Shown piece by piece: positions 11,590-21,948 of a DNA stretch of 64,000 nt. The notes below the pieces were generated by a model. It was not told where the DNA came from. It was given only the letters and a program-made list of their open reading frames with translations, and made no database searches. The DNA is from Paramacrobiotus metropolitanus (Eukaryota > Tardigrada > Eutardigrada > Parachela > Macrobiotidae). The translations under genes and the position numbers were made by a program. The DNA lies in contig NW_026570295.1 of the NCBI RefSeq assembly GCF_019649055.1, positions 310,001 to 374,000 on the forward strand, written 5' to 3'. The stretch's first letter is position 1; every line of letters starts with the position of its first letter.

Positions 11590-13128
11590 TTACATCGTCT
11601 CCTTAATGATCTTGCTTCCATGCAAACTCATCTGAATTTCATCAATAGTTTTTCCTTTGGTTTCCGGTAGTTTCCATGCCACGTGTACCGTACCCAGTAC
11701 AAGAAACCCAATAAAAATCAAAAACGTATACTGCTTGGCAGCGGCTTCTATGATGGGAAATAAAAAGGTCACCAGCGTCGCCGATCCCCACGACAAAAAC
11801 GAGGTAAACCGCGCGGCCGAACTGTGGGCTTCCTGTGGGAACAAATCCCCCGGGAGGATCCACGGAATGGGGTCCATGCCCACGGCGAAGAATGCAATAA
11901 ACAAGGGAATGCACACGGCACTGCCGTACTGCATCCCATGAACACCGGTATCCCCGACGGAAACAAAAACAACAAACATCGTCAGAGCGACAAGCATGCC
12001 GCCCTGACTGATAAGCAGCAACGTCCGGCGTCCTGCACGATCAATCAAAAACATGGAGATCACTACCGCAACGGTGTAACAGCACCATACGCCTAATGTC
12101 GCATATACCGCGTTTAGACGCTGCAAACCCACGCTCTCGAAAATTGCTGTGGAATAAAACGTTATACTATGACAGCCGCAGAACTGATGGACTAACATCG
12201 GGATCCCGGTGAGGATGGTGATCTTTCGCAGGTAGGGATCGGTGAATAGGCGCAACATTGACACCTCGTGCACACCCTGCATATGATCAATCTCCGTGTG
12301 CATCTCCTCCATCTCATCCTTCACTTGACTGGTTTGCCGGAACCACACTAAGGCTTCCGTAGCGTGCTGCTTGTCATTGCGCTCCATGTACAGAAACCTC
12401 GGGCTCTCCGGACAGAACGGTAGCGCGATGCAAGAAATCACCGCGGGAATCACCGCGATGCTGATTAACCACGGCCAGCCGGCTTCCGTACCAAGCGCCG
12501 ACGGGAAGCTGATTGAGGTGATGGTCAGCAACCCAAGAATGTACATCACCGTGGGCAAAGTCCCCGCTGCGCCGCGCAGACTCACCGGGGCGATTTCGCC
12601 GGTGTATACCGGTCCCACCACCGTCGACATTCCCAGGCCAATTCCCACGATGATTCGTCCGGTGAGGAACATCTCCCAGGATGACGCCAGCGGAGAGATT
12701 GAACACATAACGCATCCCAACGCCTGCGTGATGCTGCCGCACATTAGTGACCTTTTGACGCCTAACAGCCGAATCACCGGTCCCGTTGCCAGAGATCCGA
12801 TCATGGCGCCGACACAGACCATACTGGAGAACAACGCCCACAGGGTGCTCAGCTCCGTGTTCTGACTGAGCGCCTGTGAAAGGTGTTCGGGCGGAATTGC
12901 GCTGCACCATAACGCAACGGTCTCGTCCGGCACGGTGATGTTGGTGTAGTTGGAGAGAAACGCCCCGCCCAGACGTTGGCATTTAACGGAGCGGACCCAG
13001 TCTTGGACGATATACTGCGGGACGTTTAGAGCGGATAAGACAAGACCGCCGGTGAACCATGTACCCAGGGTGGCGGCTAGGAGGGCCAGCGCCAGGCGTA
13101 CGGTCAACGGGTTATGGTGGTTCAGCAT
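11590..13128 (-). CDS. Sugar porter family MFS transporter (Tret1/GLUT-like), copy A
   Basis: An intronless frame of 512 residues, the usual size for a 12-helix SLC2-type transporter. Family motifs are in order: VPQYIVQDW in the first loop with N-glycosylation sites NYTN, an LGVKRS loop between helices 2 and 3, GEIAPVSLRG after helix 4, PFCPESPRFLYMERN after helix 6, DRAGRRT between helices 8 and 9, DPIPWILPGDLFP in helix 10, and the closing PETKGKTIDE. The plasma membrane is the expected location. Residues that line the hexose site in GLUTs are changed: helix 7 reads HQFCGCHSITFYS instead of the usual QQLSGIN pattern, and helix 5 lacks the QLxI pattern. Trehalose or glucose transport is therefore not assured. 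The start is the Met aligned with copy B. The nearest relative is the gene at 17649-19226, close to identical over most of its length but with a different C-terminal tail. Confidence 0.9.
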   Translation of the reverse strand: MLNHHNPLTVRLALALLAATLGTWFTGGLVLSALNVPQYIVQDWVRSVKCQRLGGAFLSNYTNITVPDETVALWCSAIPPEHLSQALSQNTELSTLWALFSSMVCVGAMIGSLATGPVIRLLGVKRSLMCGSITQALGCVMCSISPLASSWEMFLTGRIIVGIGLGMSTVVGPVYTGEIAPVSLRGAAGTLPTVMYILGLLTITSISFPSALGTEAGWPWLISIAVIPAVISCIALPFCPESPRFLYMERNDKQHATEALVWFRQTSQVKDEMEEMHTEIDHMQGVHEVSMLRLFTDPYLRKITILTGIPMLVHQFCGCHSITFYSTAIFESVGLQRLNAVYATLGVWCCYTVAVVISMFLIDRAGRRTLLLISQGGMLVALTMFVVFVSVGDTGVHGMQYGSAVCIPLFIAFFAVGMDPIPWILPGDLFPQEAHSSAARFTSFLSWGSATLVTFLFPIIEAAAKQYTFLIFIGFLVLGTVHVAWKLPETKGKTIDEIQMSLHGSKIIKETM

Positions 13129-13690
13129 GTTTAATTCCGCAATAAATAAGCGTTATCTGCTGCCGCCGCGGTACTGTGCGGCCGCAGTATTTATTAAGGT
13201 TTTGGTGATGTGTGTGATATGGTATTTAAGTGATACAGTGCTGTAAGGCACATTTTTAAGAACAATAAGGATGTTCGAACTGGCTCGACGAGTTAAGATA
13301 CTCGTTACATAAAACAATGGTACCGATAATCGGTGTCTCTGGTTTCTGTGATTCGTCAGTTTCTAGATCGCTGCTTTCTCGCAGTTTCGATGAAATTAAT
13401 AAGCCAGGAAAACGGCTGCTTCGGTCTCTAACTACTTCAGCGTACCTGGATTGCAGTCAACAGCCTCTAACACAGCGCCTGACAGATGCATGCACCGAAT
13501 GCCGGCGACGAGCAATTATGCCGGCATTACCTTGCACTTTTTAACACTCTGCGACTGAGTCTGGGTACAGGATGCACCGTATGCTGTACGCGTGATTATT
13601 TTTGCGCACCACGTGAACAGGTTAATGCACCAGCCGTAAAAATTATTATTAACGCTTTTCGGGCTCGTTTGATCAGTTGCCGCATTCTGA
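13129..13690. repeat. Upstream flank shared with the second transporter (left copy)
   Basis: This stretch aligns with 19227-19680. Shared blocks include GTACTGTGCGGCCG near 13170, an AACAATGGTACCGATA block near 13312, TGATTCGTCAGTTTCTAGAT near 13350, and GGTTAATGCACCAGC near 13620. It probably holds the minus-strand promoter; a TTAAATA sits near 13226. Conservation of the flank shows that duplication was at the DNA level. Confidence 0.75.
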
Positions 13691-15815
13691 GGATGTCGGG
13701 GCAAGTACTCGGAAGCTGTCCATACGATCGCAACTGAACGGCGCCGCTGGTCGCCGACTTCCGTTGAGATGATCCGCGCCGACCACCCCAAAAGCGAAGC
13801 CCCAACCGGAAACGCATACAGCGTAAACTGACACGGCATGGCTATATATGTTTGATCGCCAAGCTTATTTCTTAATGTATTATTAATTTATTACAATAAT
13901 AATTTAGGAATGCGCTGCGGAGACCAAGCTGACTGAAGGCAACGTCAGCGTAACATTATTCAGCAGCGGCGCCTTCGGCGACACTGCTGAGTGCTGGGTA
14001 CTAACCAAACAATTTCGTTAGCTAACCAAACAAATAATTTGGTCAGCGTCAGAGCGGGACTCTCCGCCCACCGGACTTGCTATTCGCTGTTTCTCAGGAT
14101 TTCCACCCCGTACATTTCTTCGCTGTTTTGAACGTATCCGCAGCAGAGCTGCGCTGGCTGCAGAATCCGTCCTCGTTAGTCTGGTGTTTGCTGCTCCACG
14201 GTGCGCATGTTAGATTCGGCATTAAAGCCTCACCCGGGTGCACCGCTGTTGGTCACATTTCATGGCGCCCATACGGCCCACCGTTATACCAGCGTACTAA
14301 TTTAATATTTTTAATCAAAACTCCCGCAGTTTCCGCAGTAAAAATGTGTACTGGCGAGTTTTGGCCCAAAACAGTTTAAAATGCGACCAACAATACTAAG
14401 TAAGTTATGTCATTTATGACATAATAATTATGTGATTATGTCCTTTATGACATAATGACGGGCGGGGCCACACTTAGTGGCAACTAGGTACTTGTTATAA
14501 AGGAATAAAAGAAGCAAGCTGCCGTATCTGGTGTCACTGTGTCATAAATGACATAAACTGACTGGGTACTATCCGAGGCCACCCGGGTAAGTGCCGCACT
14601 GATCCCAGGAACAACTTGCCGTAAAGGGTGTTATTAGTGACATAACACAAATGCACAAGTACCGCCACTCTAGTGGTCAAACCGGTATTTGCAGCACACC
14701 AGCTTTGCCATAGCTGAAACTATTCTACAAAGTCTGAAGACCGCGAAACGTTAATATACATAAGAATCACAGCTGGTAATACTAGGAAAATGCACTGTTG
14801 CATGCATCGGTGGACCGGAGCGCAGCGTGAATTGTTACAAATATTCAATAAATATTGGCATTTTGCCGCTTATTTGATAAACCGTTACATTTGTACGAGT
14901 ATCAGCGCTTAAGATCATAACGCTTACGATTATAACATTAACAAAACGTAAGTGTCCCCGTCCAACATATTCAAAAGTTTATATTAAGTGGTTGAACGAT
15001 CTTCTCCCTTGATTCTCTAAAGCATTGTATTTTTGTCTTTATTCGGGGAGAAGGGAAAACGGAAATGTAAAGAACAGCTAGGTTGCATTGTGATATGGCA
15101 AGCTTTGGAAACAGTAAGTTGACAGTACCCAGGGCCACTGGTAGAGTTTCTCTGTTCGCACCCGCGGCTCCGCAAGGAAGTTGCCACAACTTTATCTAAA
15201 TACTTTTAATTTGTAGCTTATTTACAGTTGGGACGAGCGCGATTCACGCGCGATCAATTGTTCGAAAGATAGAGTTTTTTATATGTTATTTATTCTACAT
15301 CATTTATATTAATATTTATTTATGTTTATTTATAAATAGAGAGATAGATTCCGATCTTGTTCTCGTAATTTAAGTCACGTATCTTGAACATGATTACGAA
15401 AATGGAAGCTGATGATTGGCTGACACTTTTGTTGAATGGTTGTTGTGCTTTAGTTTCCAGTCAGCAGTTTATTTTTTAGAGTTATTTAGAGTTGTTGTTA
15501 TTTAGAGTTCGATGCGAGATAACTGCCAATGACACGGTTACCCTTTGTTTCTGGATGGCTTGAGAGATAGTTTGACGATCTTTGAGCTTGAGAGATTTGA
15601 ATACCCAGGGATGCGCTATTTTTTGCTTCATTTCATGCAGATTCACATTTCATGCAGAAAAGGCTTAGGGTTTGTTGAGAACACAAAATGGAAATGTTTA
15701 CCGCCAAGTGATTCCATTGACAAATTACAGTACTTCGTAATAAATCATAGCCGTCTTTAACTCTTAATGGCCTGACATATTCCTAGCCGTTAATGCCTGA
15801 CTGCATCAAACTGAT
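13691..15815. other. Intergenic between the transporter copies
   Basis: No gene is seen. It contains the TTATGTCAT/ATGACATAA palindromes at 14405-14560 and an imperfect GC hairpin near 13962-13990 (CAGCAGCGGCGCC, loop TTC, then GGCGACACTGCTG). Confidence 0.45.
14405..14560. repeat. Repeated palindrome TTATGTCATTTATGACATAA
   Basis: A 20-nt perfect palindrome lies at 14405-14424. A one-mismatch copy lies at 14436-14455, and a shorter copy with an AAA centre at 14540-14553. Another half site (GTGACATAACA) is near 14637. The pieces could be ends of a short inverted-repeat element or clustered binding sites for a dimeric factor. Confidence 0.6.
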
Positions 15816-16238
15816 TCAAGTTACAGCCACTGGTCTGTTTTGCGCAACTGACAAATGAAAGGGTACACCCGACTTTCCGTTCATCAAATTCTGTGTACCT
15901 GTTTTGGTGCTAGGTTCAGAATAAGATTTCCAAGTGATCCCACCGCGAGATATATATTCCTCATCGTCGTTCAAAGTATACAAAAAATCTTCATCATCAG
16001 ATTGCTCGTCACTTTCGCACTCATTCAGTTCATAATCACCATCCGGTTCATCCAGCAACTCTTTATCGATAGCAGAAATATTGCTACCCGAAAAACTGCG
16101 CGATTTGTCTGCCCCTTTCGAGCTTACGAGTTGCTGACACTGCTCGTGGCTTATTTTAACATTTCCTGCCTGCATGACCTTTCTCGATTTGTTTCTCTAT
16201 ACCGTTACTGTGCTCTTGGAGCGCGCTCCTCTCGACAT
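15816..16238 (-). pseudogene. piggyBac-like transposase N-terminal relic
   Basis: The frame from 16175 to 15816 encodes an acidic stretch (ESDEQSDDEDF, LNDDEEYISRGG) followed by GITWKSYSEP and TGTQNLMNGKSGV. This resembles the acidic N terminus and the W...TRTQNI-type segment just before the catalytic domain of piggyBac/PGBD transposases. The same frame extends upstream to a Met at 16238 (MSRGARSKS) but is cut by a TAG at 16199-16197. The frame stops at 15816, before any catalytic Asp region. It therefore looks like a dead N-terminal fragment. A TTAA occurs near 16299, but I could not identify matching terminal repeats. The family call is by motif only. Confidence 0.4.
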
Positions 16239-17648
16239 TTTCTAGATAGTCGGGAATCTGTCTTTTGATTTTTGTCTGTTCCTGCGCCGCAATAAAGGAG
16301 TTAACGGATAAGGAAGTTCGGAAAAATAATGAAGTTACGGGATGAGGAAATAATGACGTAATAAGTAGTTATCTTCCACTTCCGTAAAGTTATCTTCCGT
16401 TTTTCGGAATAGTTTCCAAATTTTCATTTGTTCAAAAAATTTCTGAAAGCTATACGTACAGTATTTGCGTTACTGTATCTGTATACGTTTGCATTTTCTG
16501 TAGAGCCGAACGAAAATCATTAAATCTGGGTCCAGTTACATAATATTATCATGGGAGTGCACAGTGCACCTTTCGTTGTTTTCAAAGATATTACCAAATA
16601 AAAATATCCATTACAACAAACTGGTGGCCACTGGCCAGTTCATTACTTCCATACACCGCATGTTGCTGATTCTCTGCCTAACACGCACCGCGGCACCACT
16701 TATGCTTCTGCTGCAAGTCTACCAAGCTACCACCGGTACTGTGCCGTTTTCCTTTGTAATCAAATTTCGGAACGTTATTCAGTGAAGTTCCTTAACAATA
16801 AACCATCCATTTCCAAAGTGCCTTAAAAGAAAAGCGGAGTAGTGTACTGTATGTGTGTTACAGTGTGTAGGATAATAATTGTAACAAAAATCAGACTAAC
16901 GTCCACTACCGTACGGTAAGTAAATCTGCACAGATACAGTACTTATAACACACCCAAATCTAATTAATTGTGATTAACACTTTTAGAAATTACAAGAACC
17001 AAAAGTTTGCGGAATTGTACCTTGAAACATTAGATCATGATTTGTTCTAAATTTTGCAATAGAAGGCTTACAGAAAAAGTCAATGTCAATAGCAAAAACT
17101 CAAACAGAAAAGAACTGGAGTTTCCAAAAACTTTCAAGATATTAAGCTGCATTATGCTGTCACAACAGGTAGTTAGTTGTAACTGTTTGAAACACCGGAA
17201 GTTCCTCAAAAAGATGCTGCGGAGCAGTGTATGTTTGTATTACAAGAAAAGCAAAGAAATCTAGGATGGAAGATTGCAGATCACGCCGGTCACCGGCTTG
17301 ACGCCATTGATTTGGTCGCATTTTTCCCGATTTTCCAGCGAAGCGATGCTGAAGTGTCGCGGTCTGCCTCTGTCGTTCTGACCGTATAAAGCACTAATCC
17401 ACGTCCTTCTATGGAGGTTCATGGCAAAAACTTTTTTTCTCTTTTTCCCCACTATGGGGTATGGAGTCTGCAATGCCGTATGACCGCCCGCATCGTTGTG
17501 TCGATTCTTACGCACTTTAGCGCGTTAGAATCTGCACAGGCGTTCGCTCGATCATCGCTCTCACCATGCATTGACCATCAATCATGAATACGAAATTACG
17601 GATGTAGATAACAATAAACCAGAAACTCTAAACTGTCACGCAAACATA
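16239..17648. other. Intergenic, no gene recognised
   Basis: Open frames at 16564-16785 (+), 17037-17264 (+) and 17261-17515 (-) show no domain. It contains the 3' flank of transporter copy B. Confidence 0.4.
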
Positions 17649-19226
17649 TCACGCATTAAGCGGCAGCGGATTGCTGTTTTCCTTCGTCTCTTTAACGACC
17701 CTGCTTCCCCGTAAAATCATCTGAATTTCATCAATGGTTTTTCCTTTGGTTTCCGGTAGCTTCCAGGCAACATGGACCGTACCCAAAACAAGAAAACCAA
17801 TGAAAATCAGGAACGTATACTGTTTGGCAGCGACTTCTATGATGGGAAACAAAAAGGTCACCAGCATCGCTGATCCCCACGACAAAAGCGAGGAAAACCG
17901 AGCGGCTGCACTGTGCGCTTCCTGAGGAAAAAGGTCGCCCGGGAGGATCCACGGAATGGGGTCCATGCCCACGGCGAAAAACGCAATGAATAAGGGGATA
18001 CACACGGCACTGCCGTACTGCATACCGTAGACACCGGTCTCCCCGACGGAAACAAAAATAACAAAAAGGGACAAAGCCACAATCATACCGCCTTGGCTGA
18101 TAAGCATCAGCGTCCGGCGTCCTGCACGATCAATTAGGAACATGGAGATAAGTGCGGCCACAAGGTAGCAACACCATACGCCCAATGTCGCGTAAACCGC
18201 GTTCAGACGGTGAAGACCAACGCTCTCAAAAATCGCTGTAGAATAGAACGTAATACTGTAGCAGCCGCAAAGCTGATGGACCAGCATTGGGATCGCTGTG
18301 AGGATGGTGATCTTTCGCAGGTAGGGATCGGTAAAAAGGCGTAACATGGACACCTCATGTACACCGTGCATGTGATCGATCTCCATGTGCAGCTCCTCTA
18401 TTTCTTCCTTCACCTGACTGGTTTGCCGGAACCATACTAAAGCTTCCGTGGCGTGCTGCTTGTCATTGCGCTCCATGTACAGAAACCTCGGGCTCTCCGG
18501 ACAGAACGGTAGCGCGATGCAGGAAATCACCGCGGGAATTACCGCGATACTGATTAACCACGGCCAGCCGGCTTCCGTACCCAGCGCCGACGGGAAGCTG
18601 ATGGAGGTGATGGTCAGCAATCCGAGAATGGACATCACCGTGGGCAGGGTTCCCGCTGCGCCGCGCAGACTCACTGGGGCAATTTCACCAGTGTACACCG
18701 GTCCCACGACCGTCGAGACCCCCAACCCGATGCCCACGATGATTCGTCCGGTGAGGAATACCTCCCAGGATGACGCCAGAGGCGAGAGTGAACACATAAC
18801 GCACCCCAAAGTCAGTATGATGCTGCCGCAGATAAGTGACCTTTTCACACCCAGCAGCCGAATCACCGGCCCCGTGACCAAGGAGCCGATCATGGCGCCG
18901 ACGCACACCATACTGGAACACAGCGCCCAGATGGTGCTTAATTCTGTATTCTGCCTGAGCGTCTGGGAAAGATCTTCAGGAGGGATGAAGCCACACCATA
19001 ATGCCACGGTCTCGTCGGACCCGGTGGTGTTGGTATAGTTGGACAAGAACGCCCCACCCAGGCGCTGGCATTTCACTGAACGCACCCAGTCTTGTATAAT
19101 GTACTGCGGGACATTTACAGCGAATACGACGAGACCGGCGGTGAACCATGTTCCCAAGGTGGCGGCTAGGAGGGCCAGCGCCAGACGAACGGTCAACGGG
19201 TTGTGATGACTCAGCATGCTTAACAT
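17649..19226 (-). CDS. Sugar porter family MFS transporter (Tret1/GLUT-like), copy B
   Basis: An intronless frame of 525 residues, a near twin of the gene at 11590-13128, with all the same family motifs (GEIAPVSLRG, PFCPESPRFLYMERN, DRAGRRT, DPIPWILPGDLFP, PETKGKT). Helix 7 reads HQLCGCYSITFYS, again departing from the GLUT QQLSGIN pattern. There are two possible starts: the Met at 19226 and the Met at 19217. The second aligns with the start of copy A and may be the ancestral one (522 residues). The C-terminal tail continues ...KENSNPLPLNA where copy A stops after KETM. Differences between the copies cluster in loops and conservative helix positions, so both look functional. This is a plasma-membrane transporter of unknown substrate. 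Confidence 0.9.
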   Translation of the reverse strand: MLSMLSHHNPLTVRLALALLAATLGTWFTAGLVVFAVNVPQYIIQDWVRSVKCQRLGGAFLSNYTNTTGSDETVALWCGFIPPEDLSQTLRQNTELSTIWALCSSMVCVGAMIGSLVTGPVIRLLGVKRSLICGSIILTLGCVMCSLSPLASSWEVFLTGRIIVGIGLGVSTVVGPVYTGEIAPVSLRGAAGTLPTVMSILGLLTITSISFPSALGTEAGWPWLISIAVIPAVISCIALPFCPESPRFLYMERNDKQHATEALVWFRQTSQVKEEIEELHMEIDHMHGVHEVSMLRLFTDPYLRKITILTAIPMLVHQLCGCYSITFYSTAIFESVGLHRLNAVYATLGVWCCYLVAALISMFLIDRAGRRTLMLISQGGMIVALSLFVIFVSVGETGVYGMQYGSAVCIPLFIAFFAVGMDPIPWILPGDLFPQEAHSAAARFSSLLSWGSAMLVTFLFPIIEVAAKQYTFLIFIGFLVLGTVHVAWKLPETKGKTIDEIQMILRGSRVVKETKENSNPLPLNA

Positions 19227-19690
19227 CCGCAGTAATCAACGCTATGTGCTGCCCGTCGCAGTACTGTGCGGCCGTAATATTTTTGAAGATTTCGATAATG
19301 TGTATGGTTTACCATTTATGTGATTCCTTGCTGTAACGGCATTTGTAGAAGGAAGTGGAACTACAAAGATGTTAGACTTGCTCGACAAGTTTAGATACTC
19401 GTTCACAAAACAATGGTACCGATAGTCGGTGTCTCTCTAGGTTATTGTGATTCGTCAGTTTCTAGATCGATACTTCCTCGAGGCTTCAGTGATTAAAATG
19501 CCGAGAAAACGCCTGCTGACCCGTTTGTTTCTGTAACGATTTCAACGTAACTGGATTCCGATCACCTTACACTTTAACATTGGGTATAGGACGCGCCGTG
19601 TGCTACCTGCGTGATTTGTTTTGCTCAACACGTGGACTGGTTAATGCACCAGCGGTAAAAAGCATTACAGATATTATTTTTAATACGACG
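19227..19690. repeat. Upstream flank shared with the first transporter (right copy)
   Basis: Homologous to 13129-13690 in the same orientation, with the same ordered blocks (GTACTGTGCGGCCG, ACAATGGTACCGATA, TGATTCGTCAGTTTCTAGAT, GGTTAATGCACCAGC). It lacks about 70 bp near the CAGCGCCTGACAGATGC segment of the left copy. Confidence 0.75.
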
Positions 19691-20590
19691 CGTACCCGTT
19701 ATTTATCTTACTTATGCCTCAAAAGTCGGTTTTGTTGTTTATTAAAGCGTCCGGTTTGCTGTTCGTATTGAAAAACTCGATGCAACACAAGGCCAATTCC
19801 TTGCCAAACCGATTTTCATTCGCAGATAGAGTGAAATAACGTAAAAATTACTGCAGGGTGCTGTCGCATCAGCAAAATTTTTAAATTAATGTATTATGCG
19901 GTTGGTTTTGCAGTTTTGCTTTTTGGATAAGCACGACCCAACGAGCGATATACAGATATTGCTAATTGCTAAACAAGGTATCAAATTTTATGACAGTTGA
20001 CACGACTCACATAATAAGGGGAAAACAAGTAATGGGCACTGGGCAGCACAAAATCTACGGGAACTGTTTCAACATCGCGTTTATCAGTTATCAGGCAGTT
20101 TTGAACATTATGGTTACCGTGAGCAAAAAAGCAGTTACCGCTGTACTGTACGTTAGATTAATAATCCGTTTTATTTATCCTTATTTTAATGTGATTAGTC
20201 TTAGTATTAAAACTGCTTACTTTTGGCTTATTTGCATTCTAAACTGATGACGAAACTTCCGTGGATGAATTGGCGGGTGTTGCTTACCGTTCTTATTCCT
20301 GTTTACTTATCGTATTTTGATTTGGGTTATACAGTTTCTCGCTATTTTTCAATTATTTATAATTTGAAACTAACATTTTTTCATAAGTAATTAGGTCCCA
20401 AGTAATTCATGAAGATTAACTAGTCACGAGTTACTATATCACTGAACAAAATTATCAGATATATAAATTTTTTGGTGAAGAAATATTAAAATTTATTAAA
20501 GAATCAAAACCGAAACCGGGAAACAAATTCTTAAACATATGCAGAATAAGTTGAACAGAAAAATTTACAGTATGTGAGAAGTTTTTTTAA
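19691..20590. other. Intergenic, no gene recognised
   Basis: AT-rich. The 93-residue frame at 19966-20247 shows no domain. Nothing else was seen. Confidence 0.4.
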
Positions 20591-20610
20591 ATTTATATCA
20601 CATGTAAACA

Positions 20611-20673
20611 GACGTCCAGGGTTTCGGTCCGCACCGAATGTAAACAGACGTCCGGACCGAATCCCTGGACGTC
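20611..20673. repeat. GC-rich hairpin, 21-bp arms
   Basis: Arm 20611-20631 (GACGTCCAGGG, then TTCGGTCCG) pairs with arm 20653-20673 with one mismatch, around a 21-nt loop. The loop repeats TGTAAACAGACGTC from just outside the left arm. It lies in AT-rich DNA at the outer edge of the inverted duplication. Confidence 0.7.
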
Positions 20674-21948
20674 TCTTGCACCTTCGGCGGCGGGGACACA
20701 TTTATTAAGTCCATTGCACATTCGGTAGTTTAATGTGTATAGCATCTGGCCATAATGTTGGCAACGTGACAACATGATTCCGTTTCGTGGTTTACCGCTG
20801 TCGGTTACTTCAGTTATCGGCTGAGGCTGTGTAATCAGTGAAAATCTACTTGTAAGCTCGTAGAAAACGTGTGAATGTTTTTTACCGCCAACCCGAATAA
20901 AATGTAGACTACTTGTACAGCGTAAACAACCGGGCCCTCAATCGACGACCGCTACATATGTACAGATCTGTGGGTTATATGTAACTTATAACCAAATTAA
21001 CGTCTATCGGTATACGAATCAGATGACAGTCACAATTTGAACAGTACTGTAACGGGTTACCTGGGTCATACATAGTCACTCGTAGGTATTCCACAGCGAG
21101 ACTTTGTACCATCAACCGTCAAGCACTTACACCGGCCAGCTACTGGAGTGCTCCAGGCACACCACACTGCAGCCATGATTATTCAACCAACAACGCGCGA
21201 CAGCAAAATGTTACTGTTCATTTTGCTAAAGCGTATGCGTTCTATTTATTCGTATTGTGGACGGCATTGTACTGCACGGCTCTGTACTTTACCTTGCCCG
21301 AGGTCCTTCGGATTTGTATTCGGTATATAAAGCGTATAAGCAACAGGTAACACCACAACCCCAGTTTTCGTTTTGCAGCTGGAACCTAAATTTCCGGACA
21401 CCGCTGACACGTGAGTAATTCGTTCGTTACCGCACTGGTTTCTTCTCAGTATGGATATGCCGTTATTGGCAAAACCAAATGGCATTCTTCGACGTTTTTC
21501 GCATTCCGAACGTTTCGCCATAGACTGGCTTCCCAGACACAAATGGCAGAGATATTCTTTGCATTTCTCCACAAAAGAAAACTTGATAATTTTTCAATAA
21601 TCTCGTGTACAAGCTTGTAAAGAGACAACGCTACTAATTTTTACTAATTTTTCGAAAAGTTGTACTTACTACTTTTTCGAAAAGTGGTTTTCATATGGAA
21701 CAGCGCTGAGAATAGTCAGAATACCGTGTCTGTGATGTCCGGTACGCAAAACCATATTGTGCAAATGTATAAATGGGTAACATGTCTAAGTACTAACGAT
21801 AAATAGTTACAAGTACAACTGCATGTTTCGATTGCAAATCTTCTTAGCAATATAGATATATAGTACACCCTGTCAGGAGTACAGCTGATTTCGTCCTGAA
21901 TAGTATCGCAACGGATTATTTCTCGCTTTTGTAGCGCCCGCTAAAGAC

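Noticed and set aside
12371-12982. Long frames opposite and overlapping the transporter genes (also 18448-19038)
   Set aside because: Shadows of the GC-rich transporter coding sequence in other frames; the same shadow appears in both copies.
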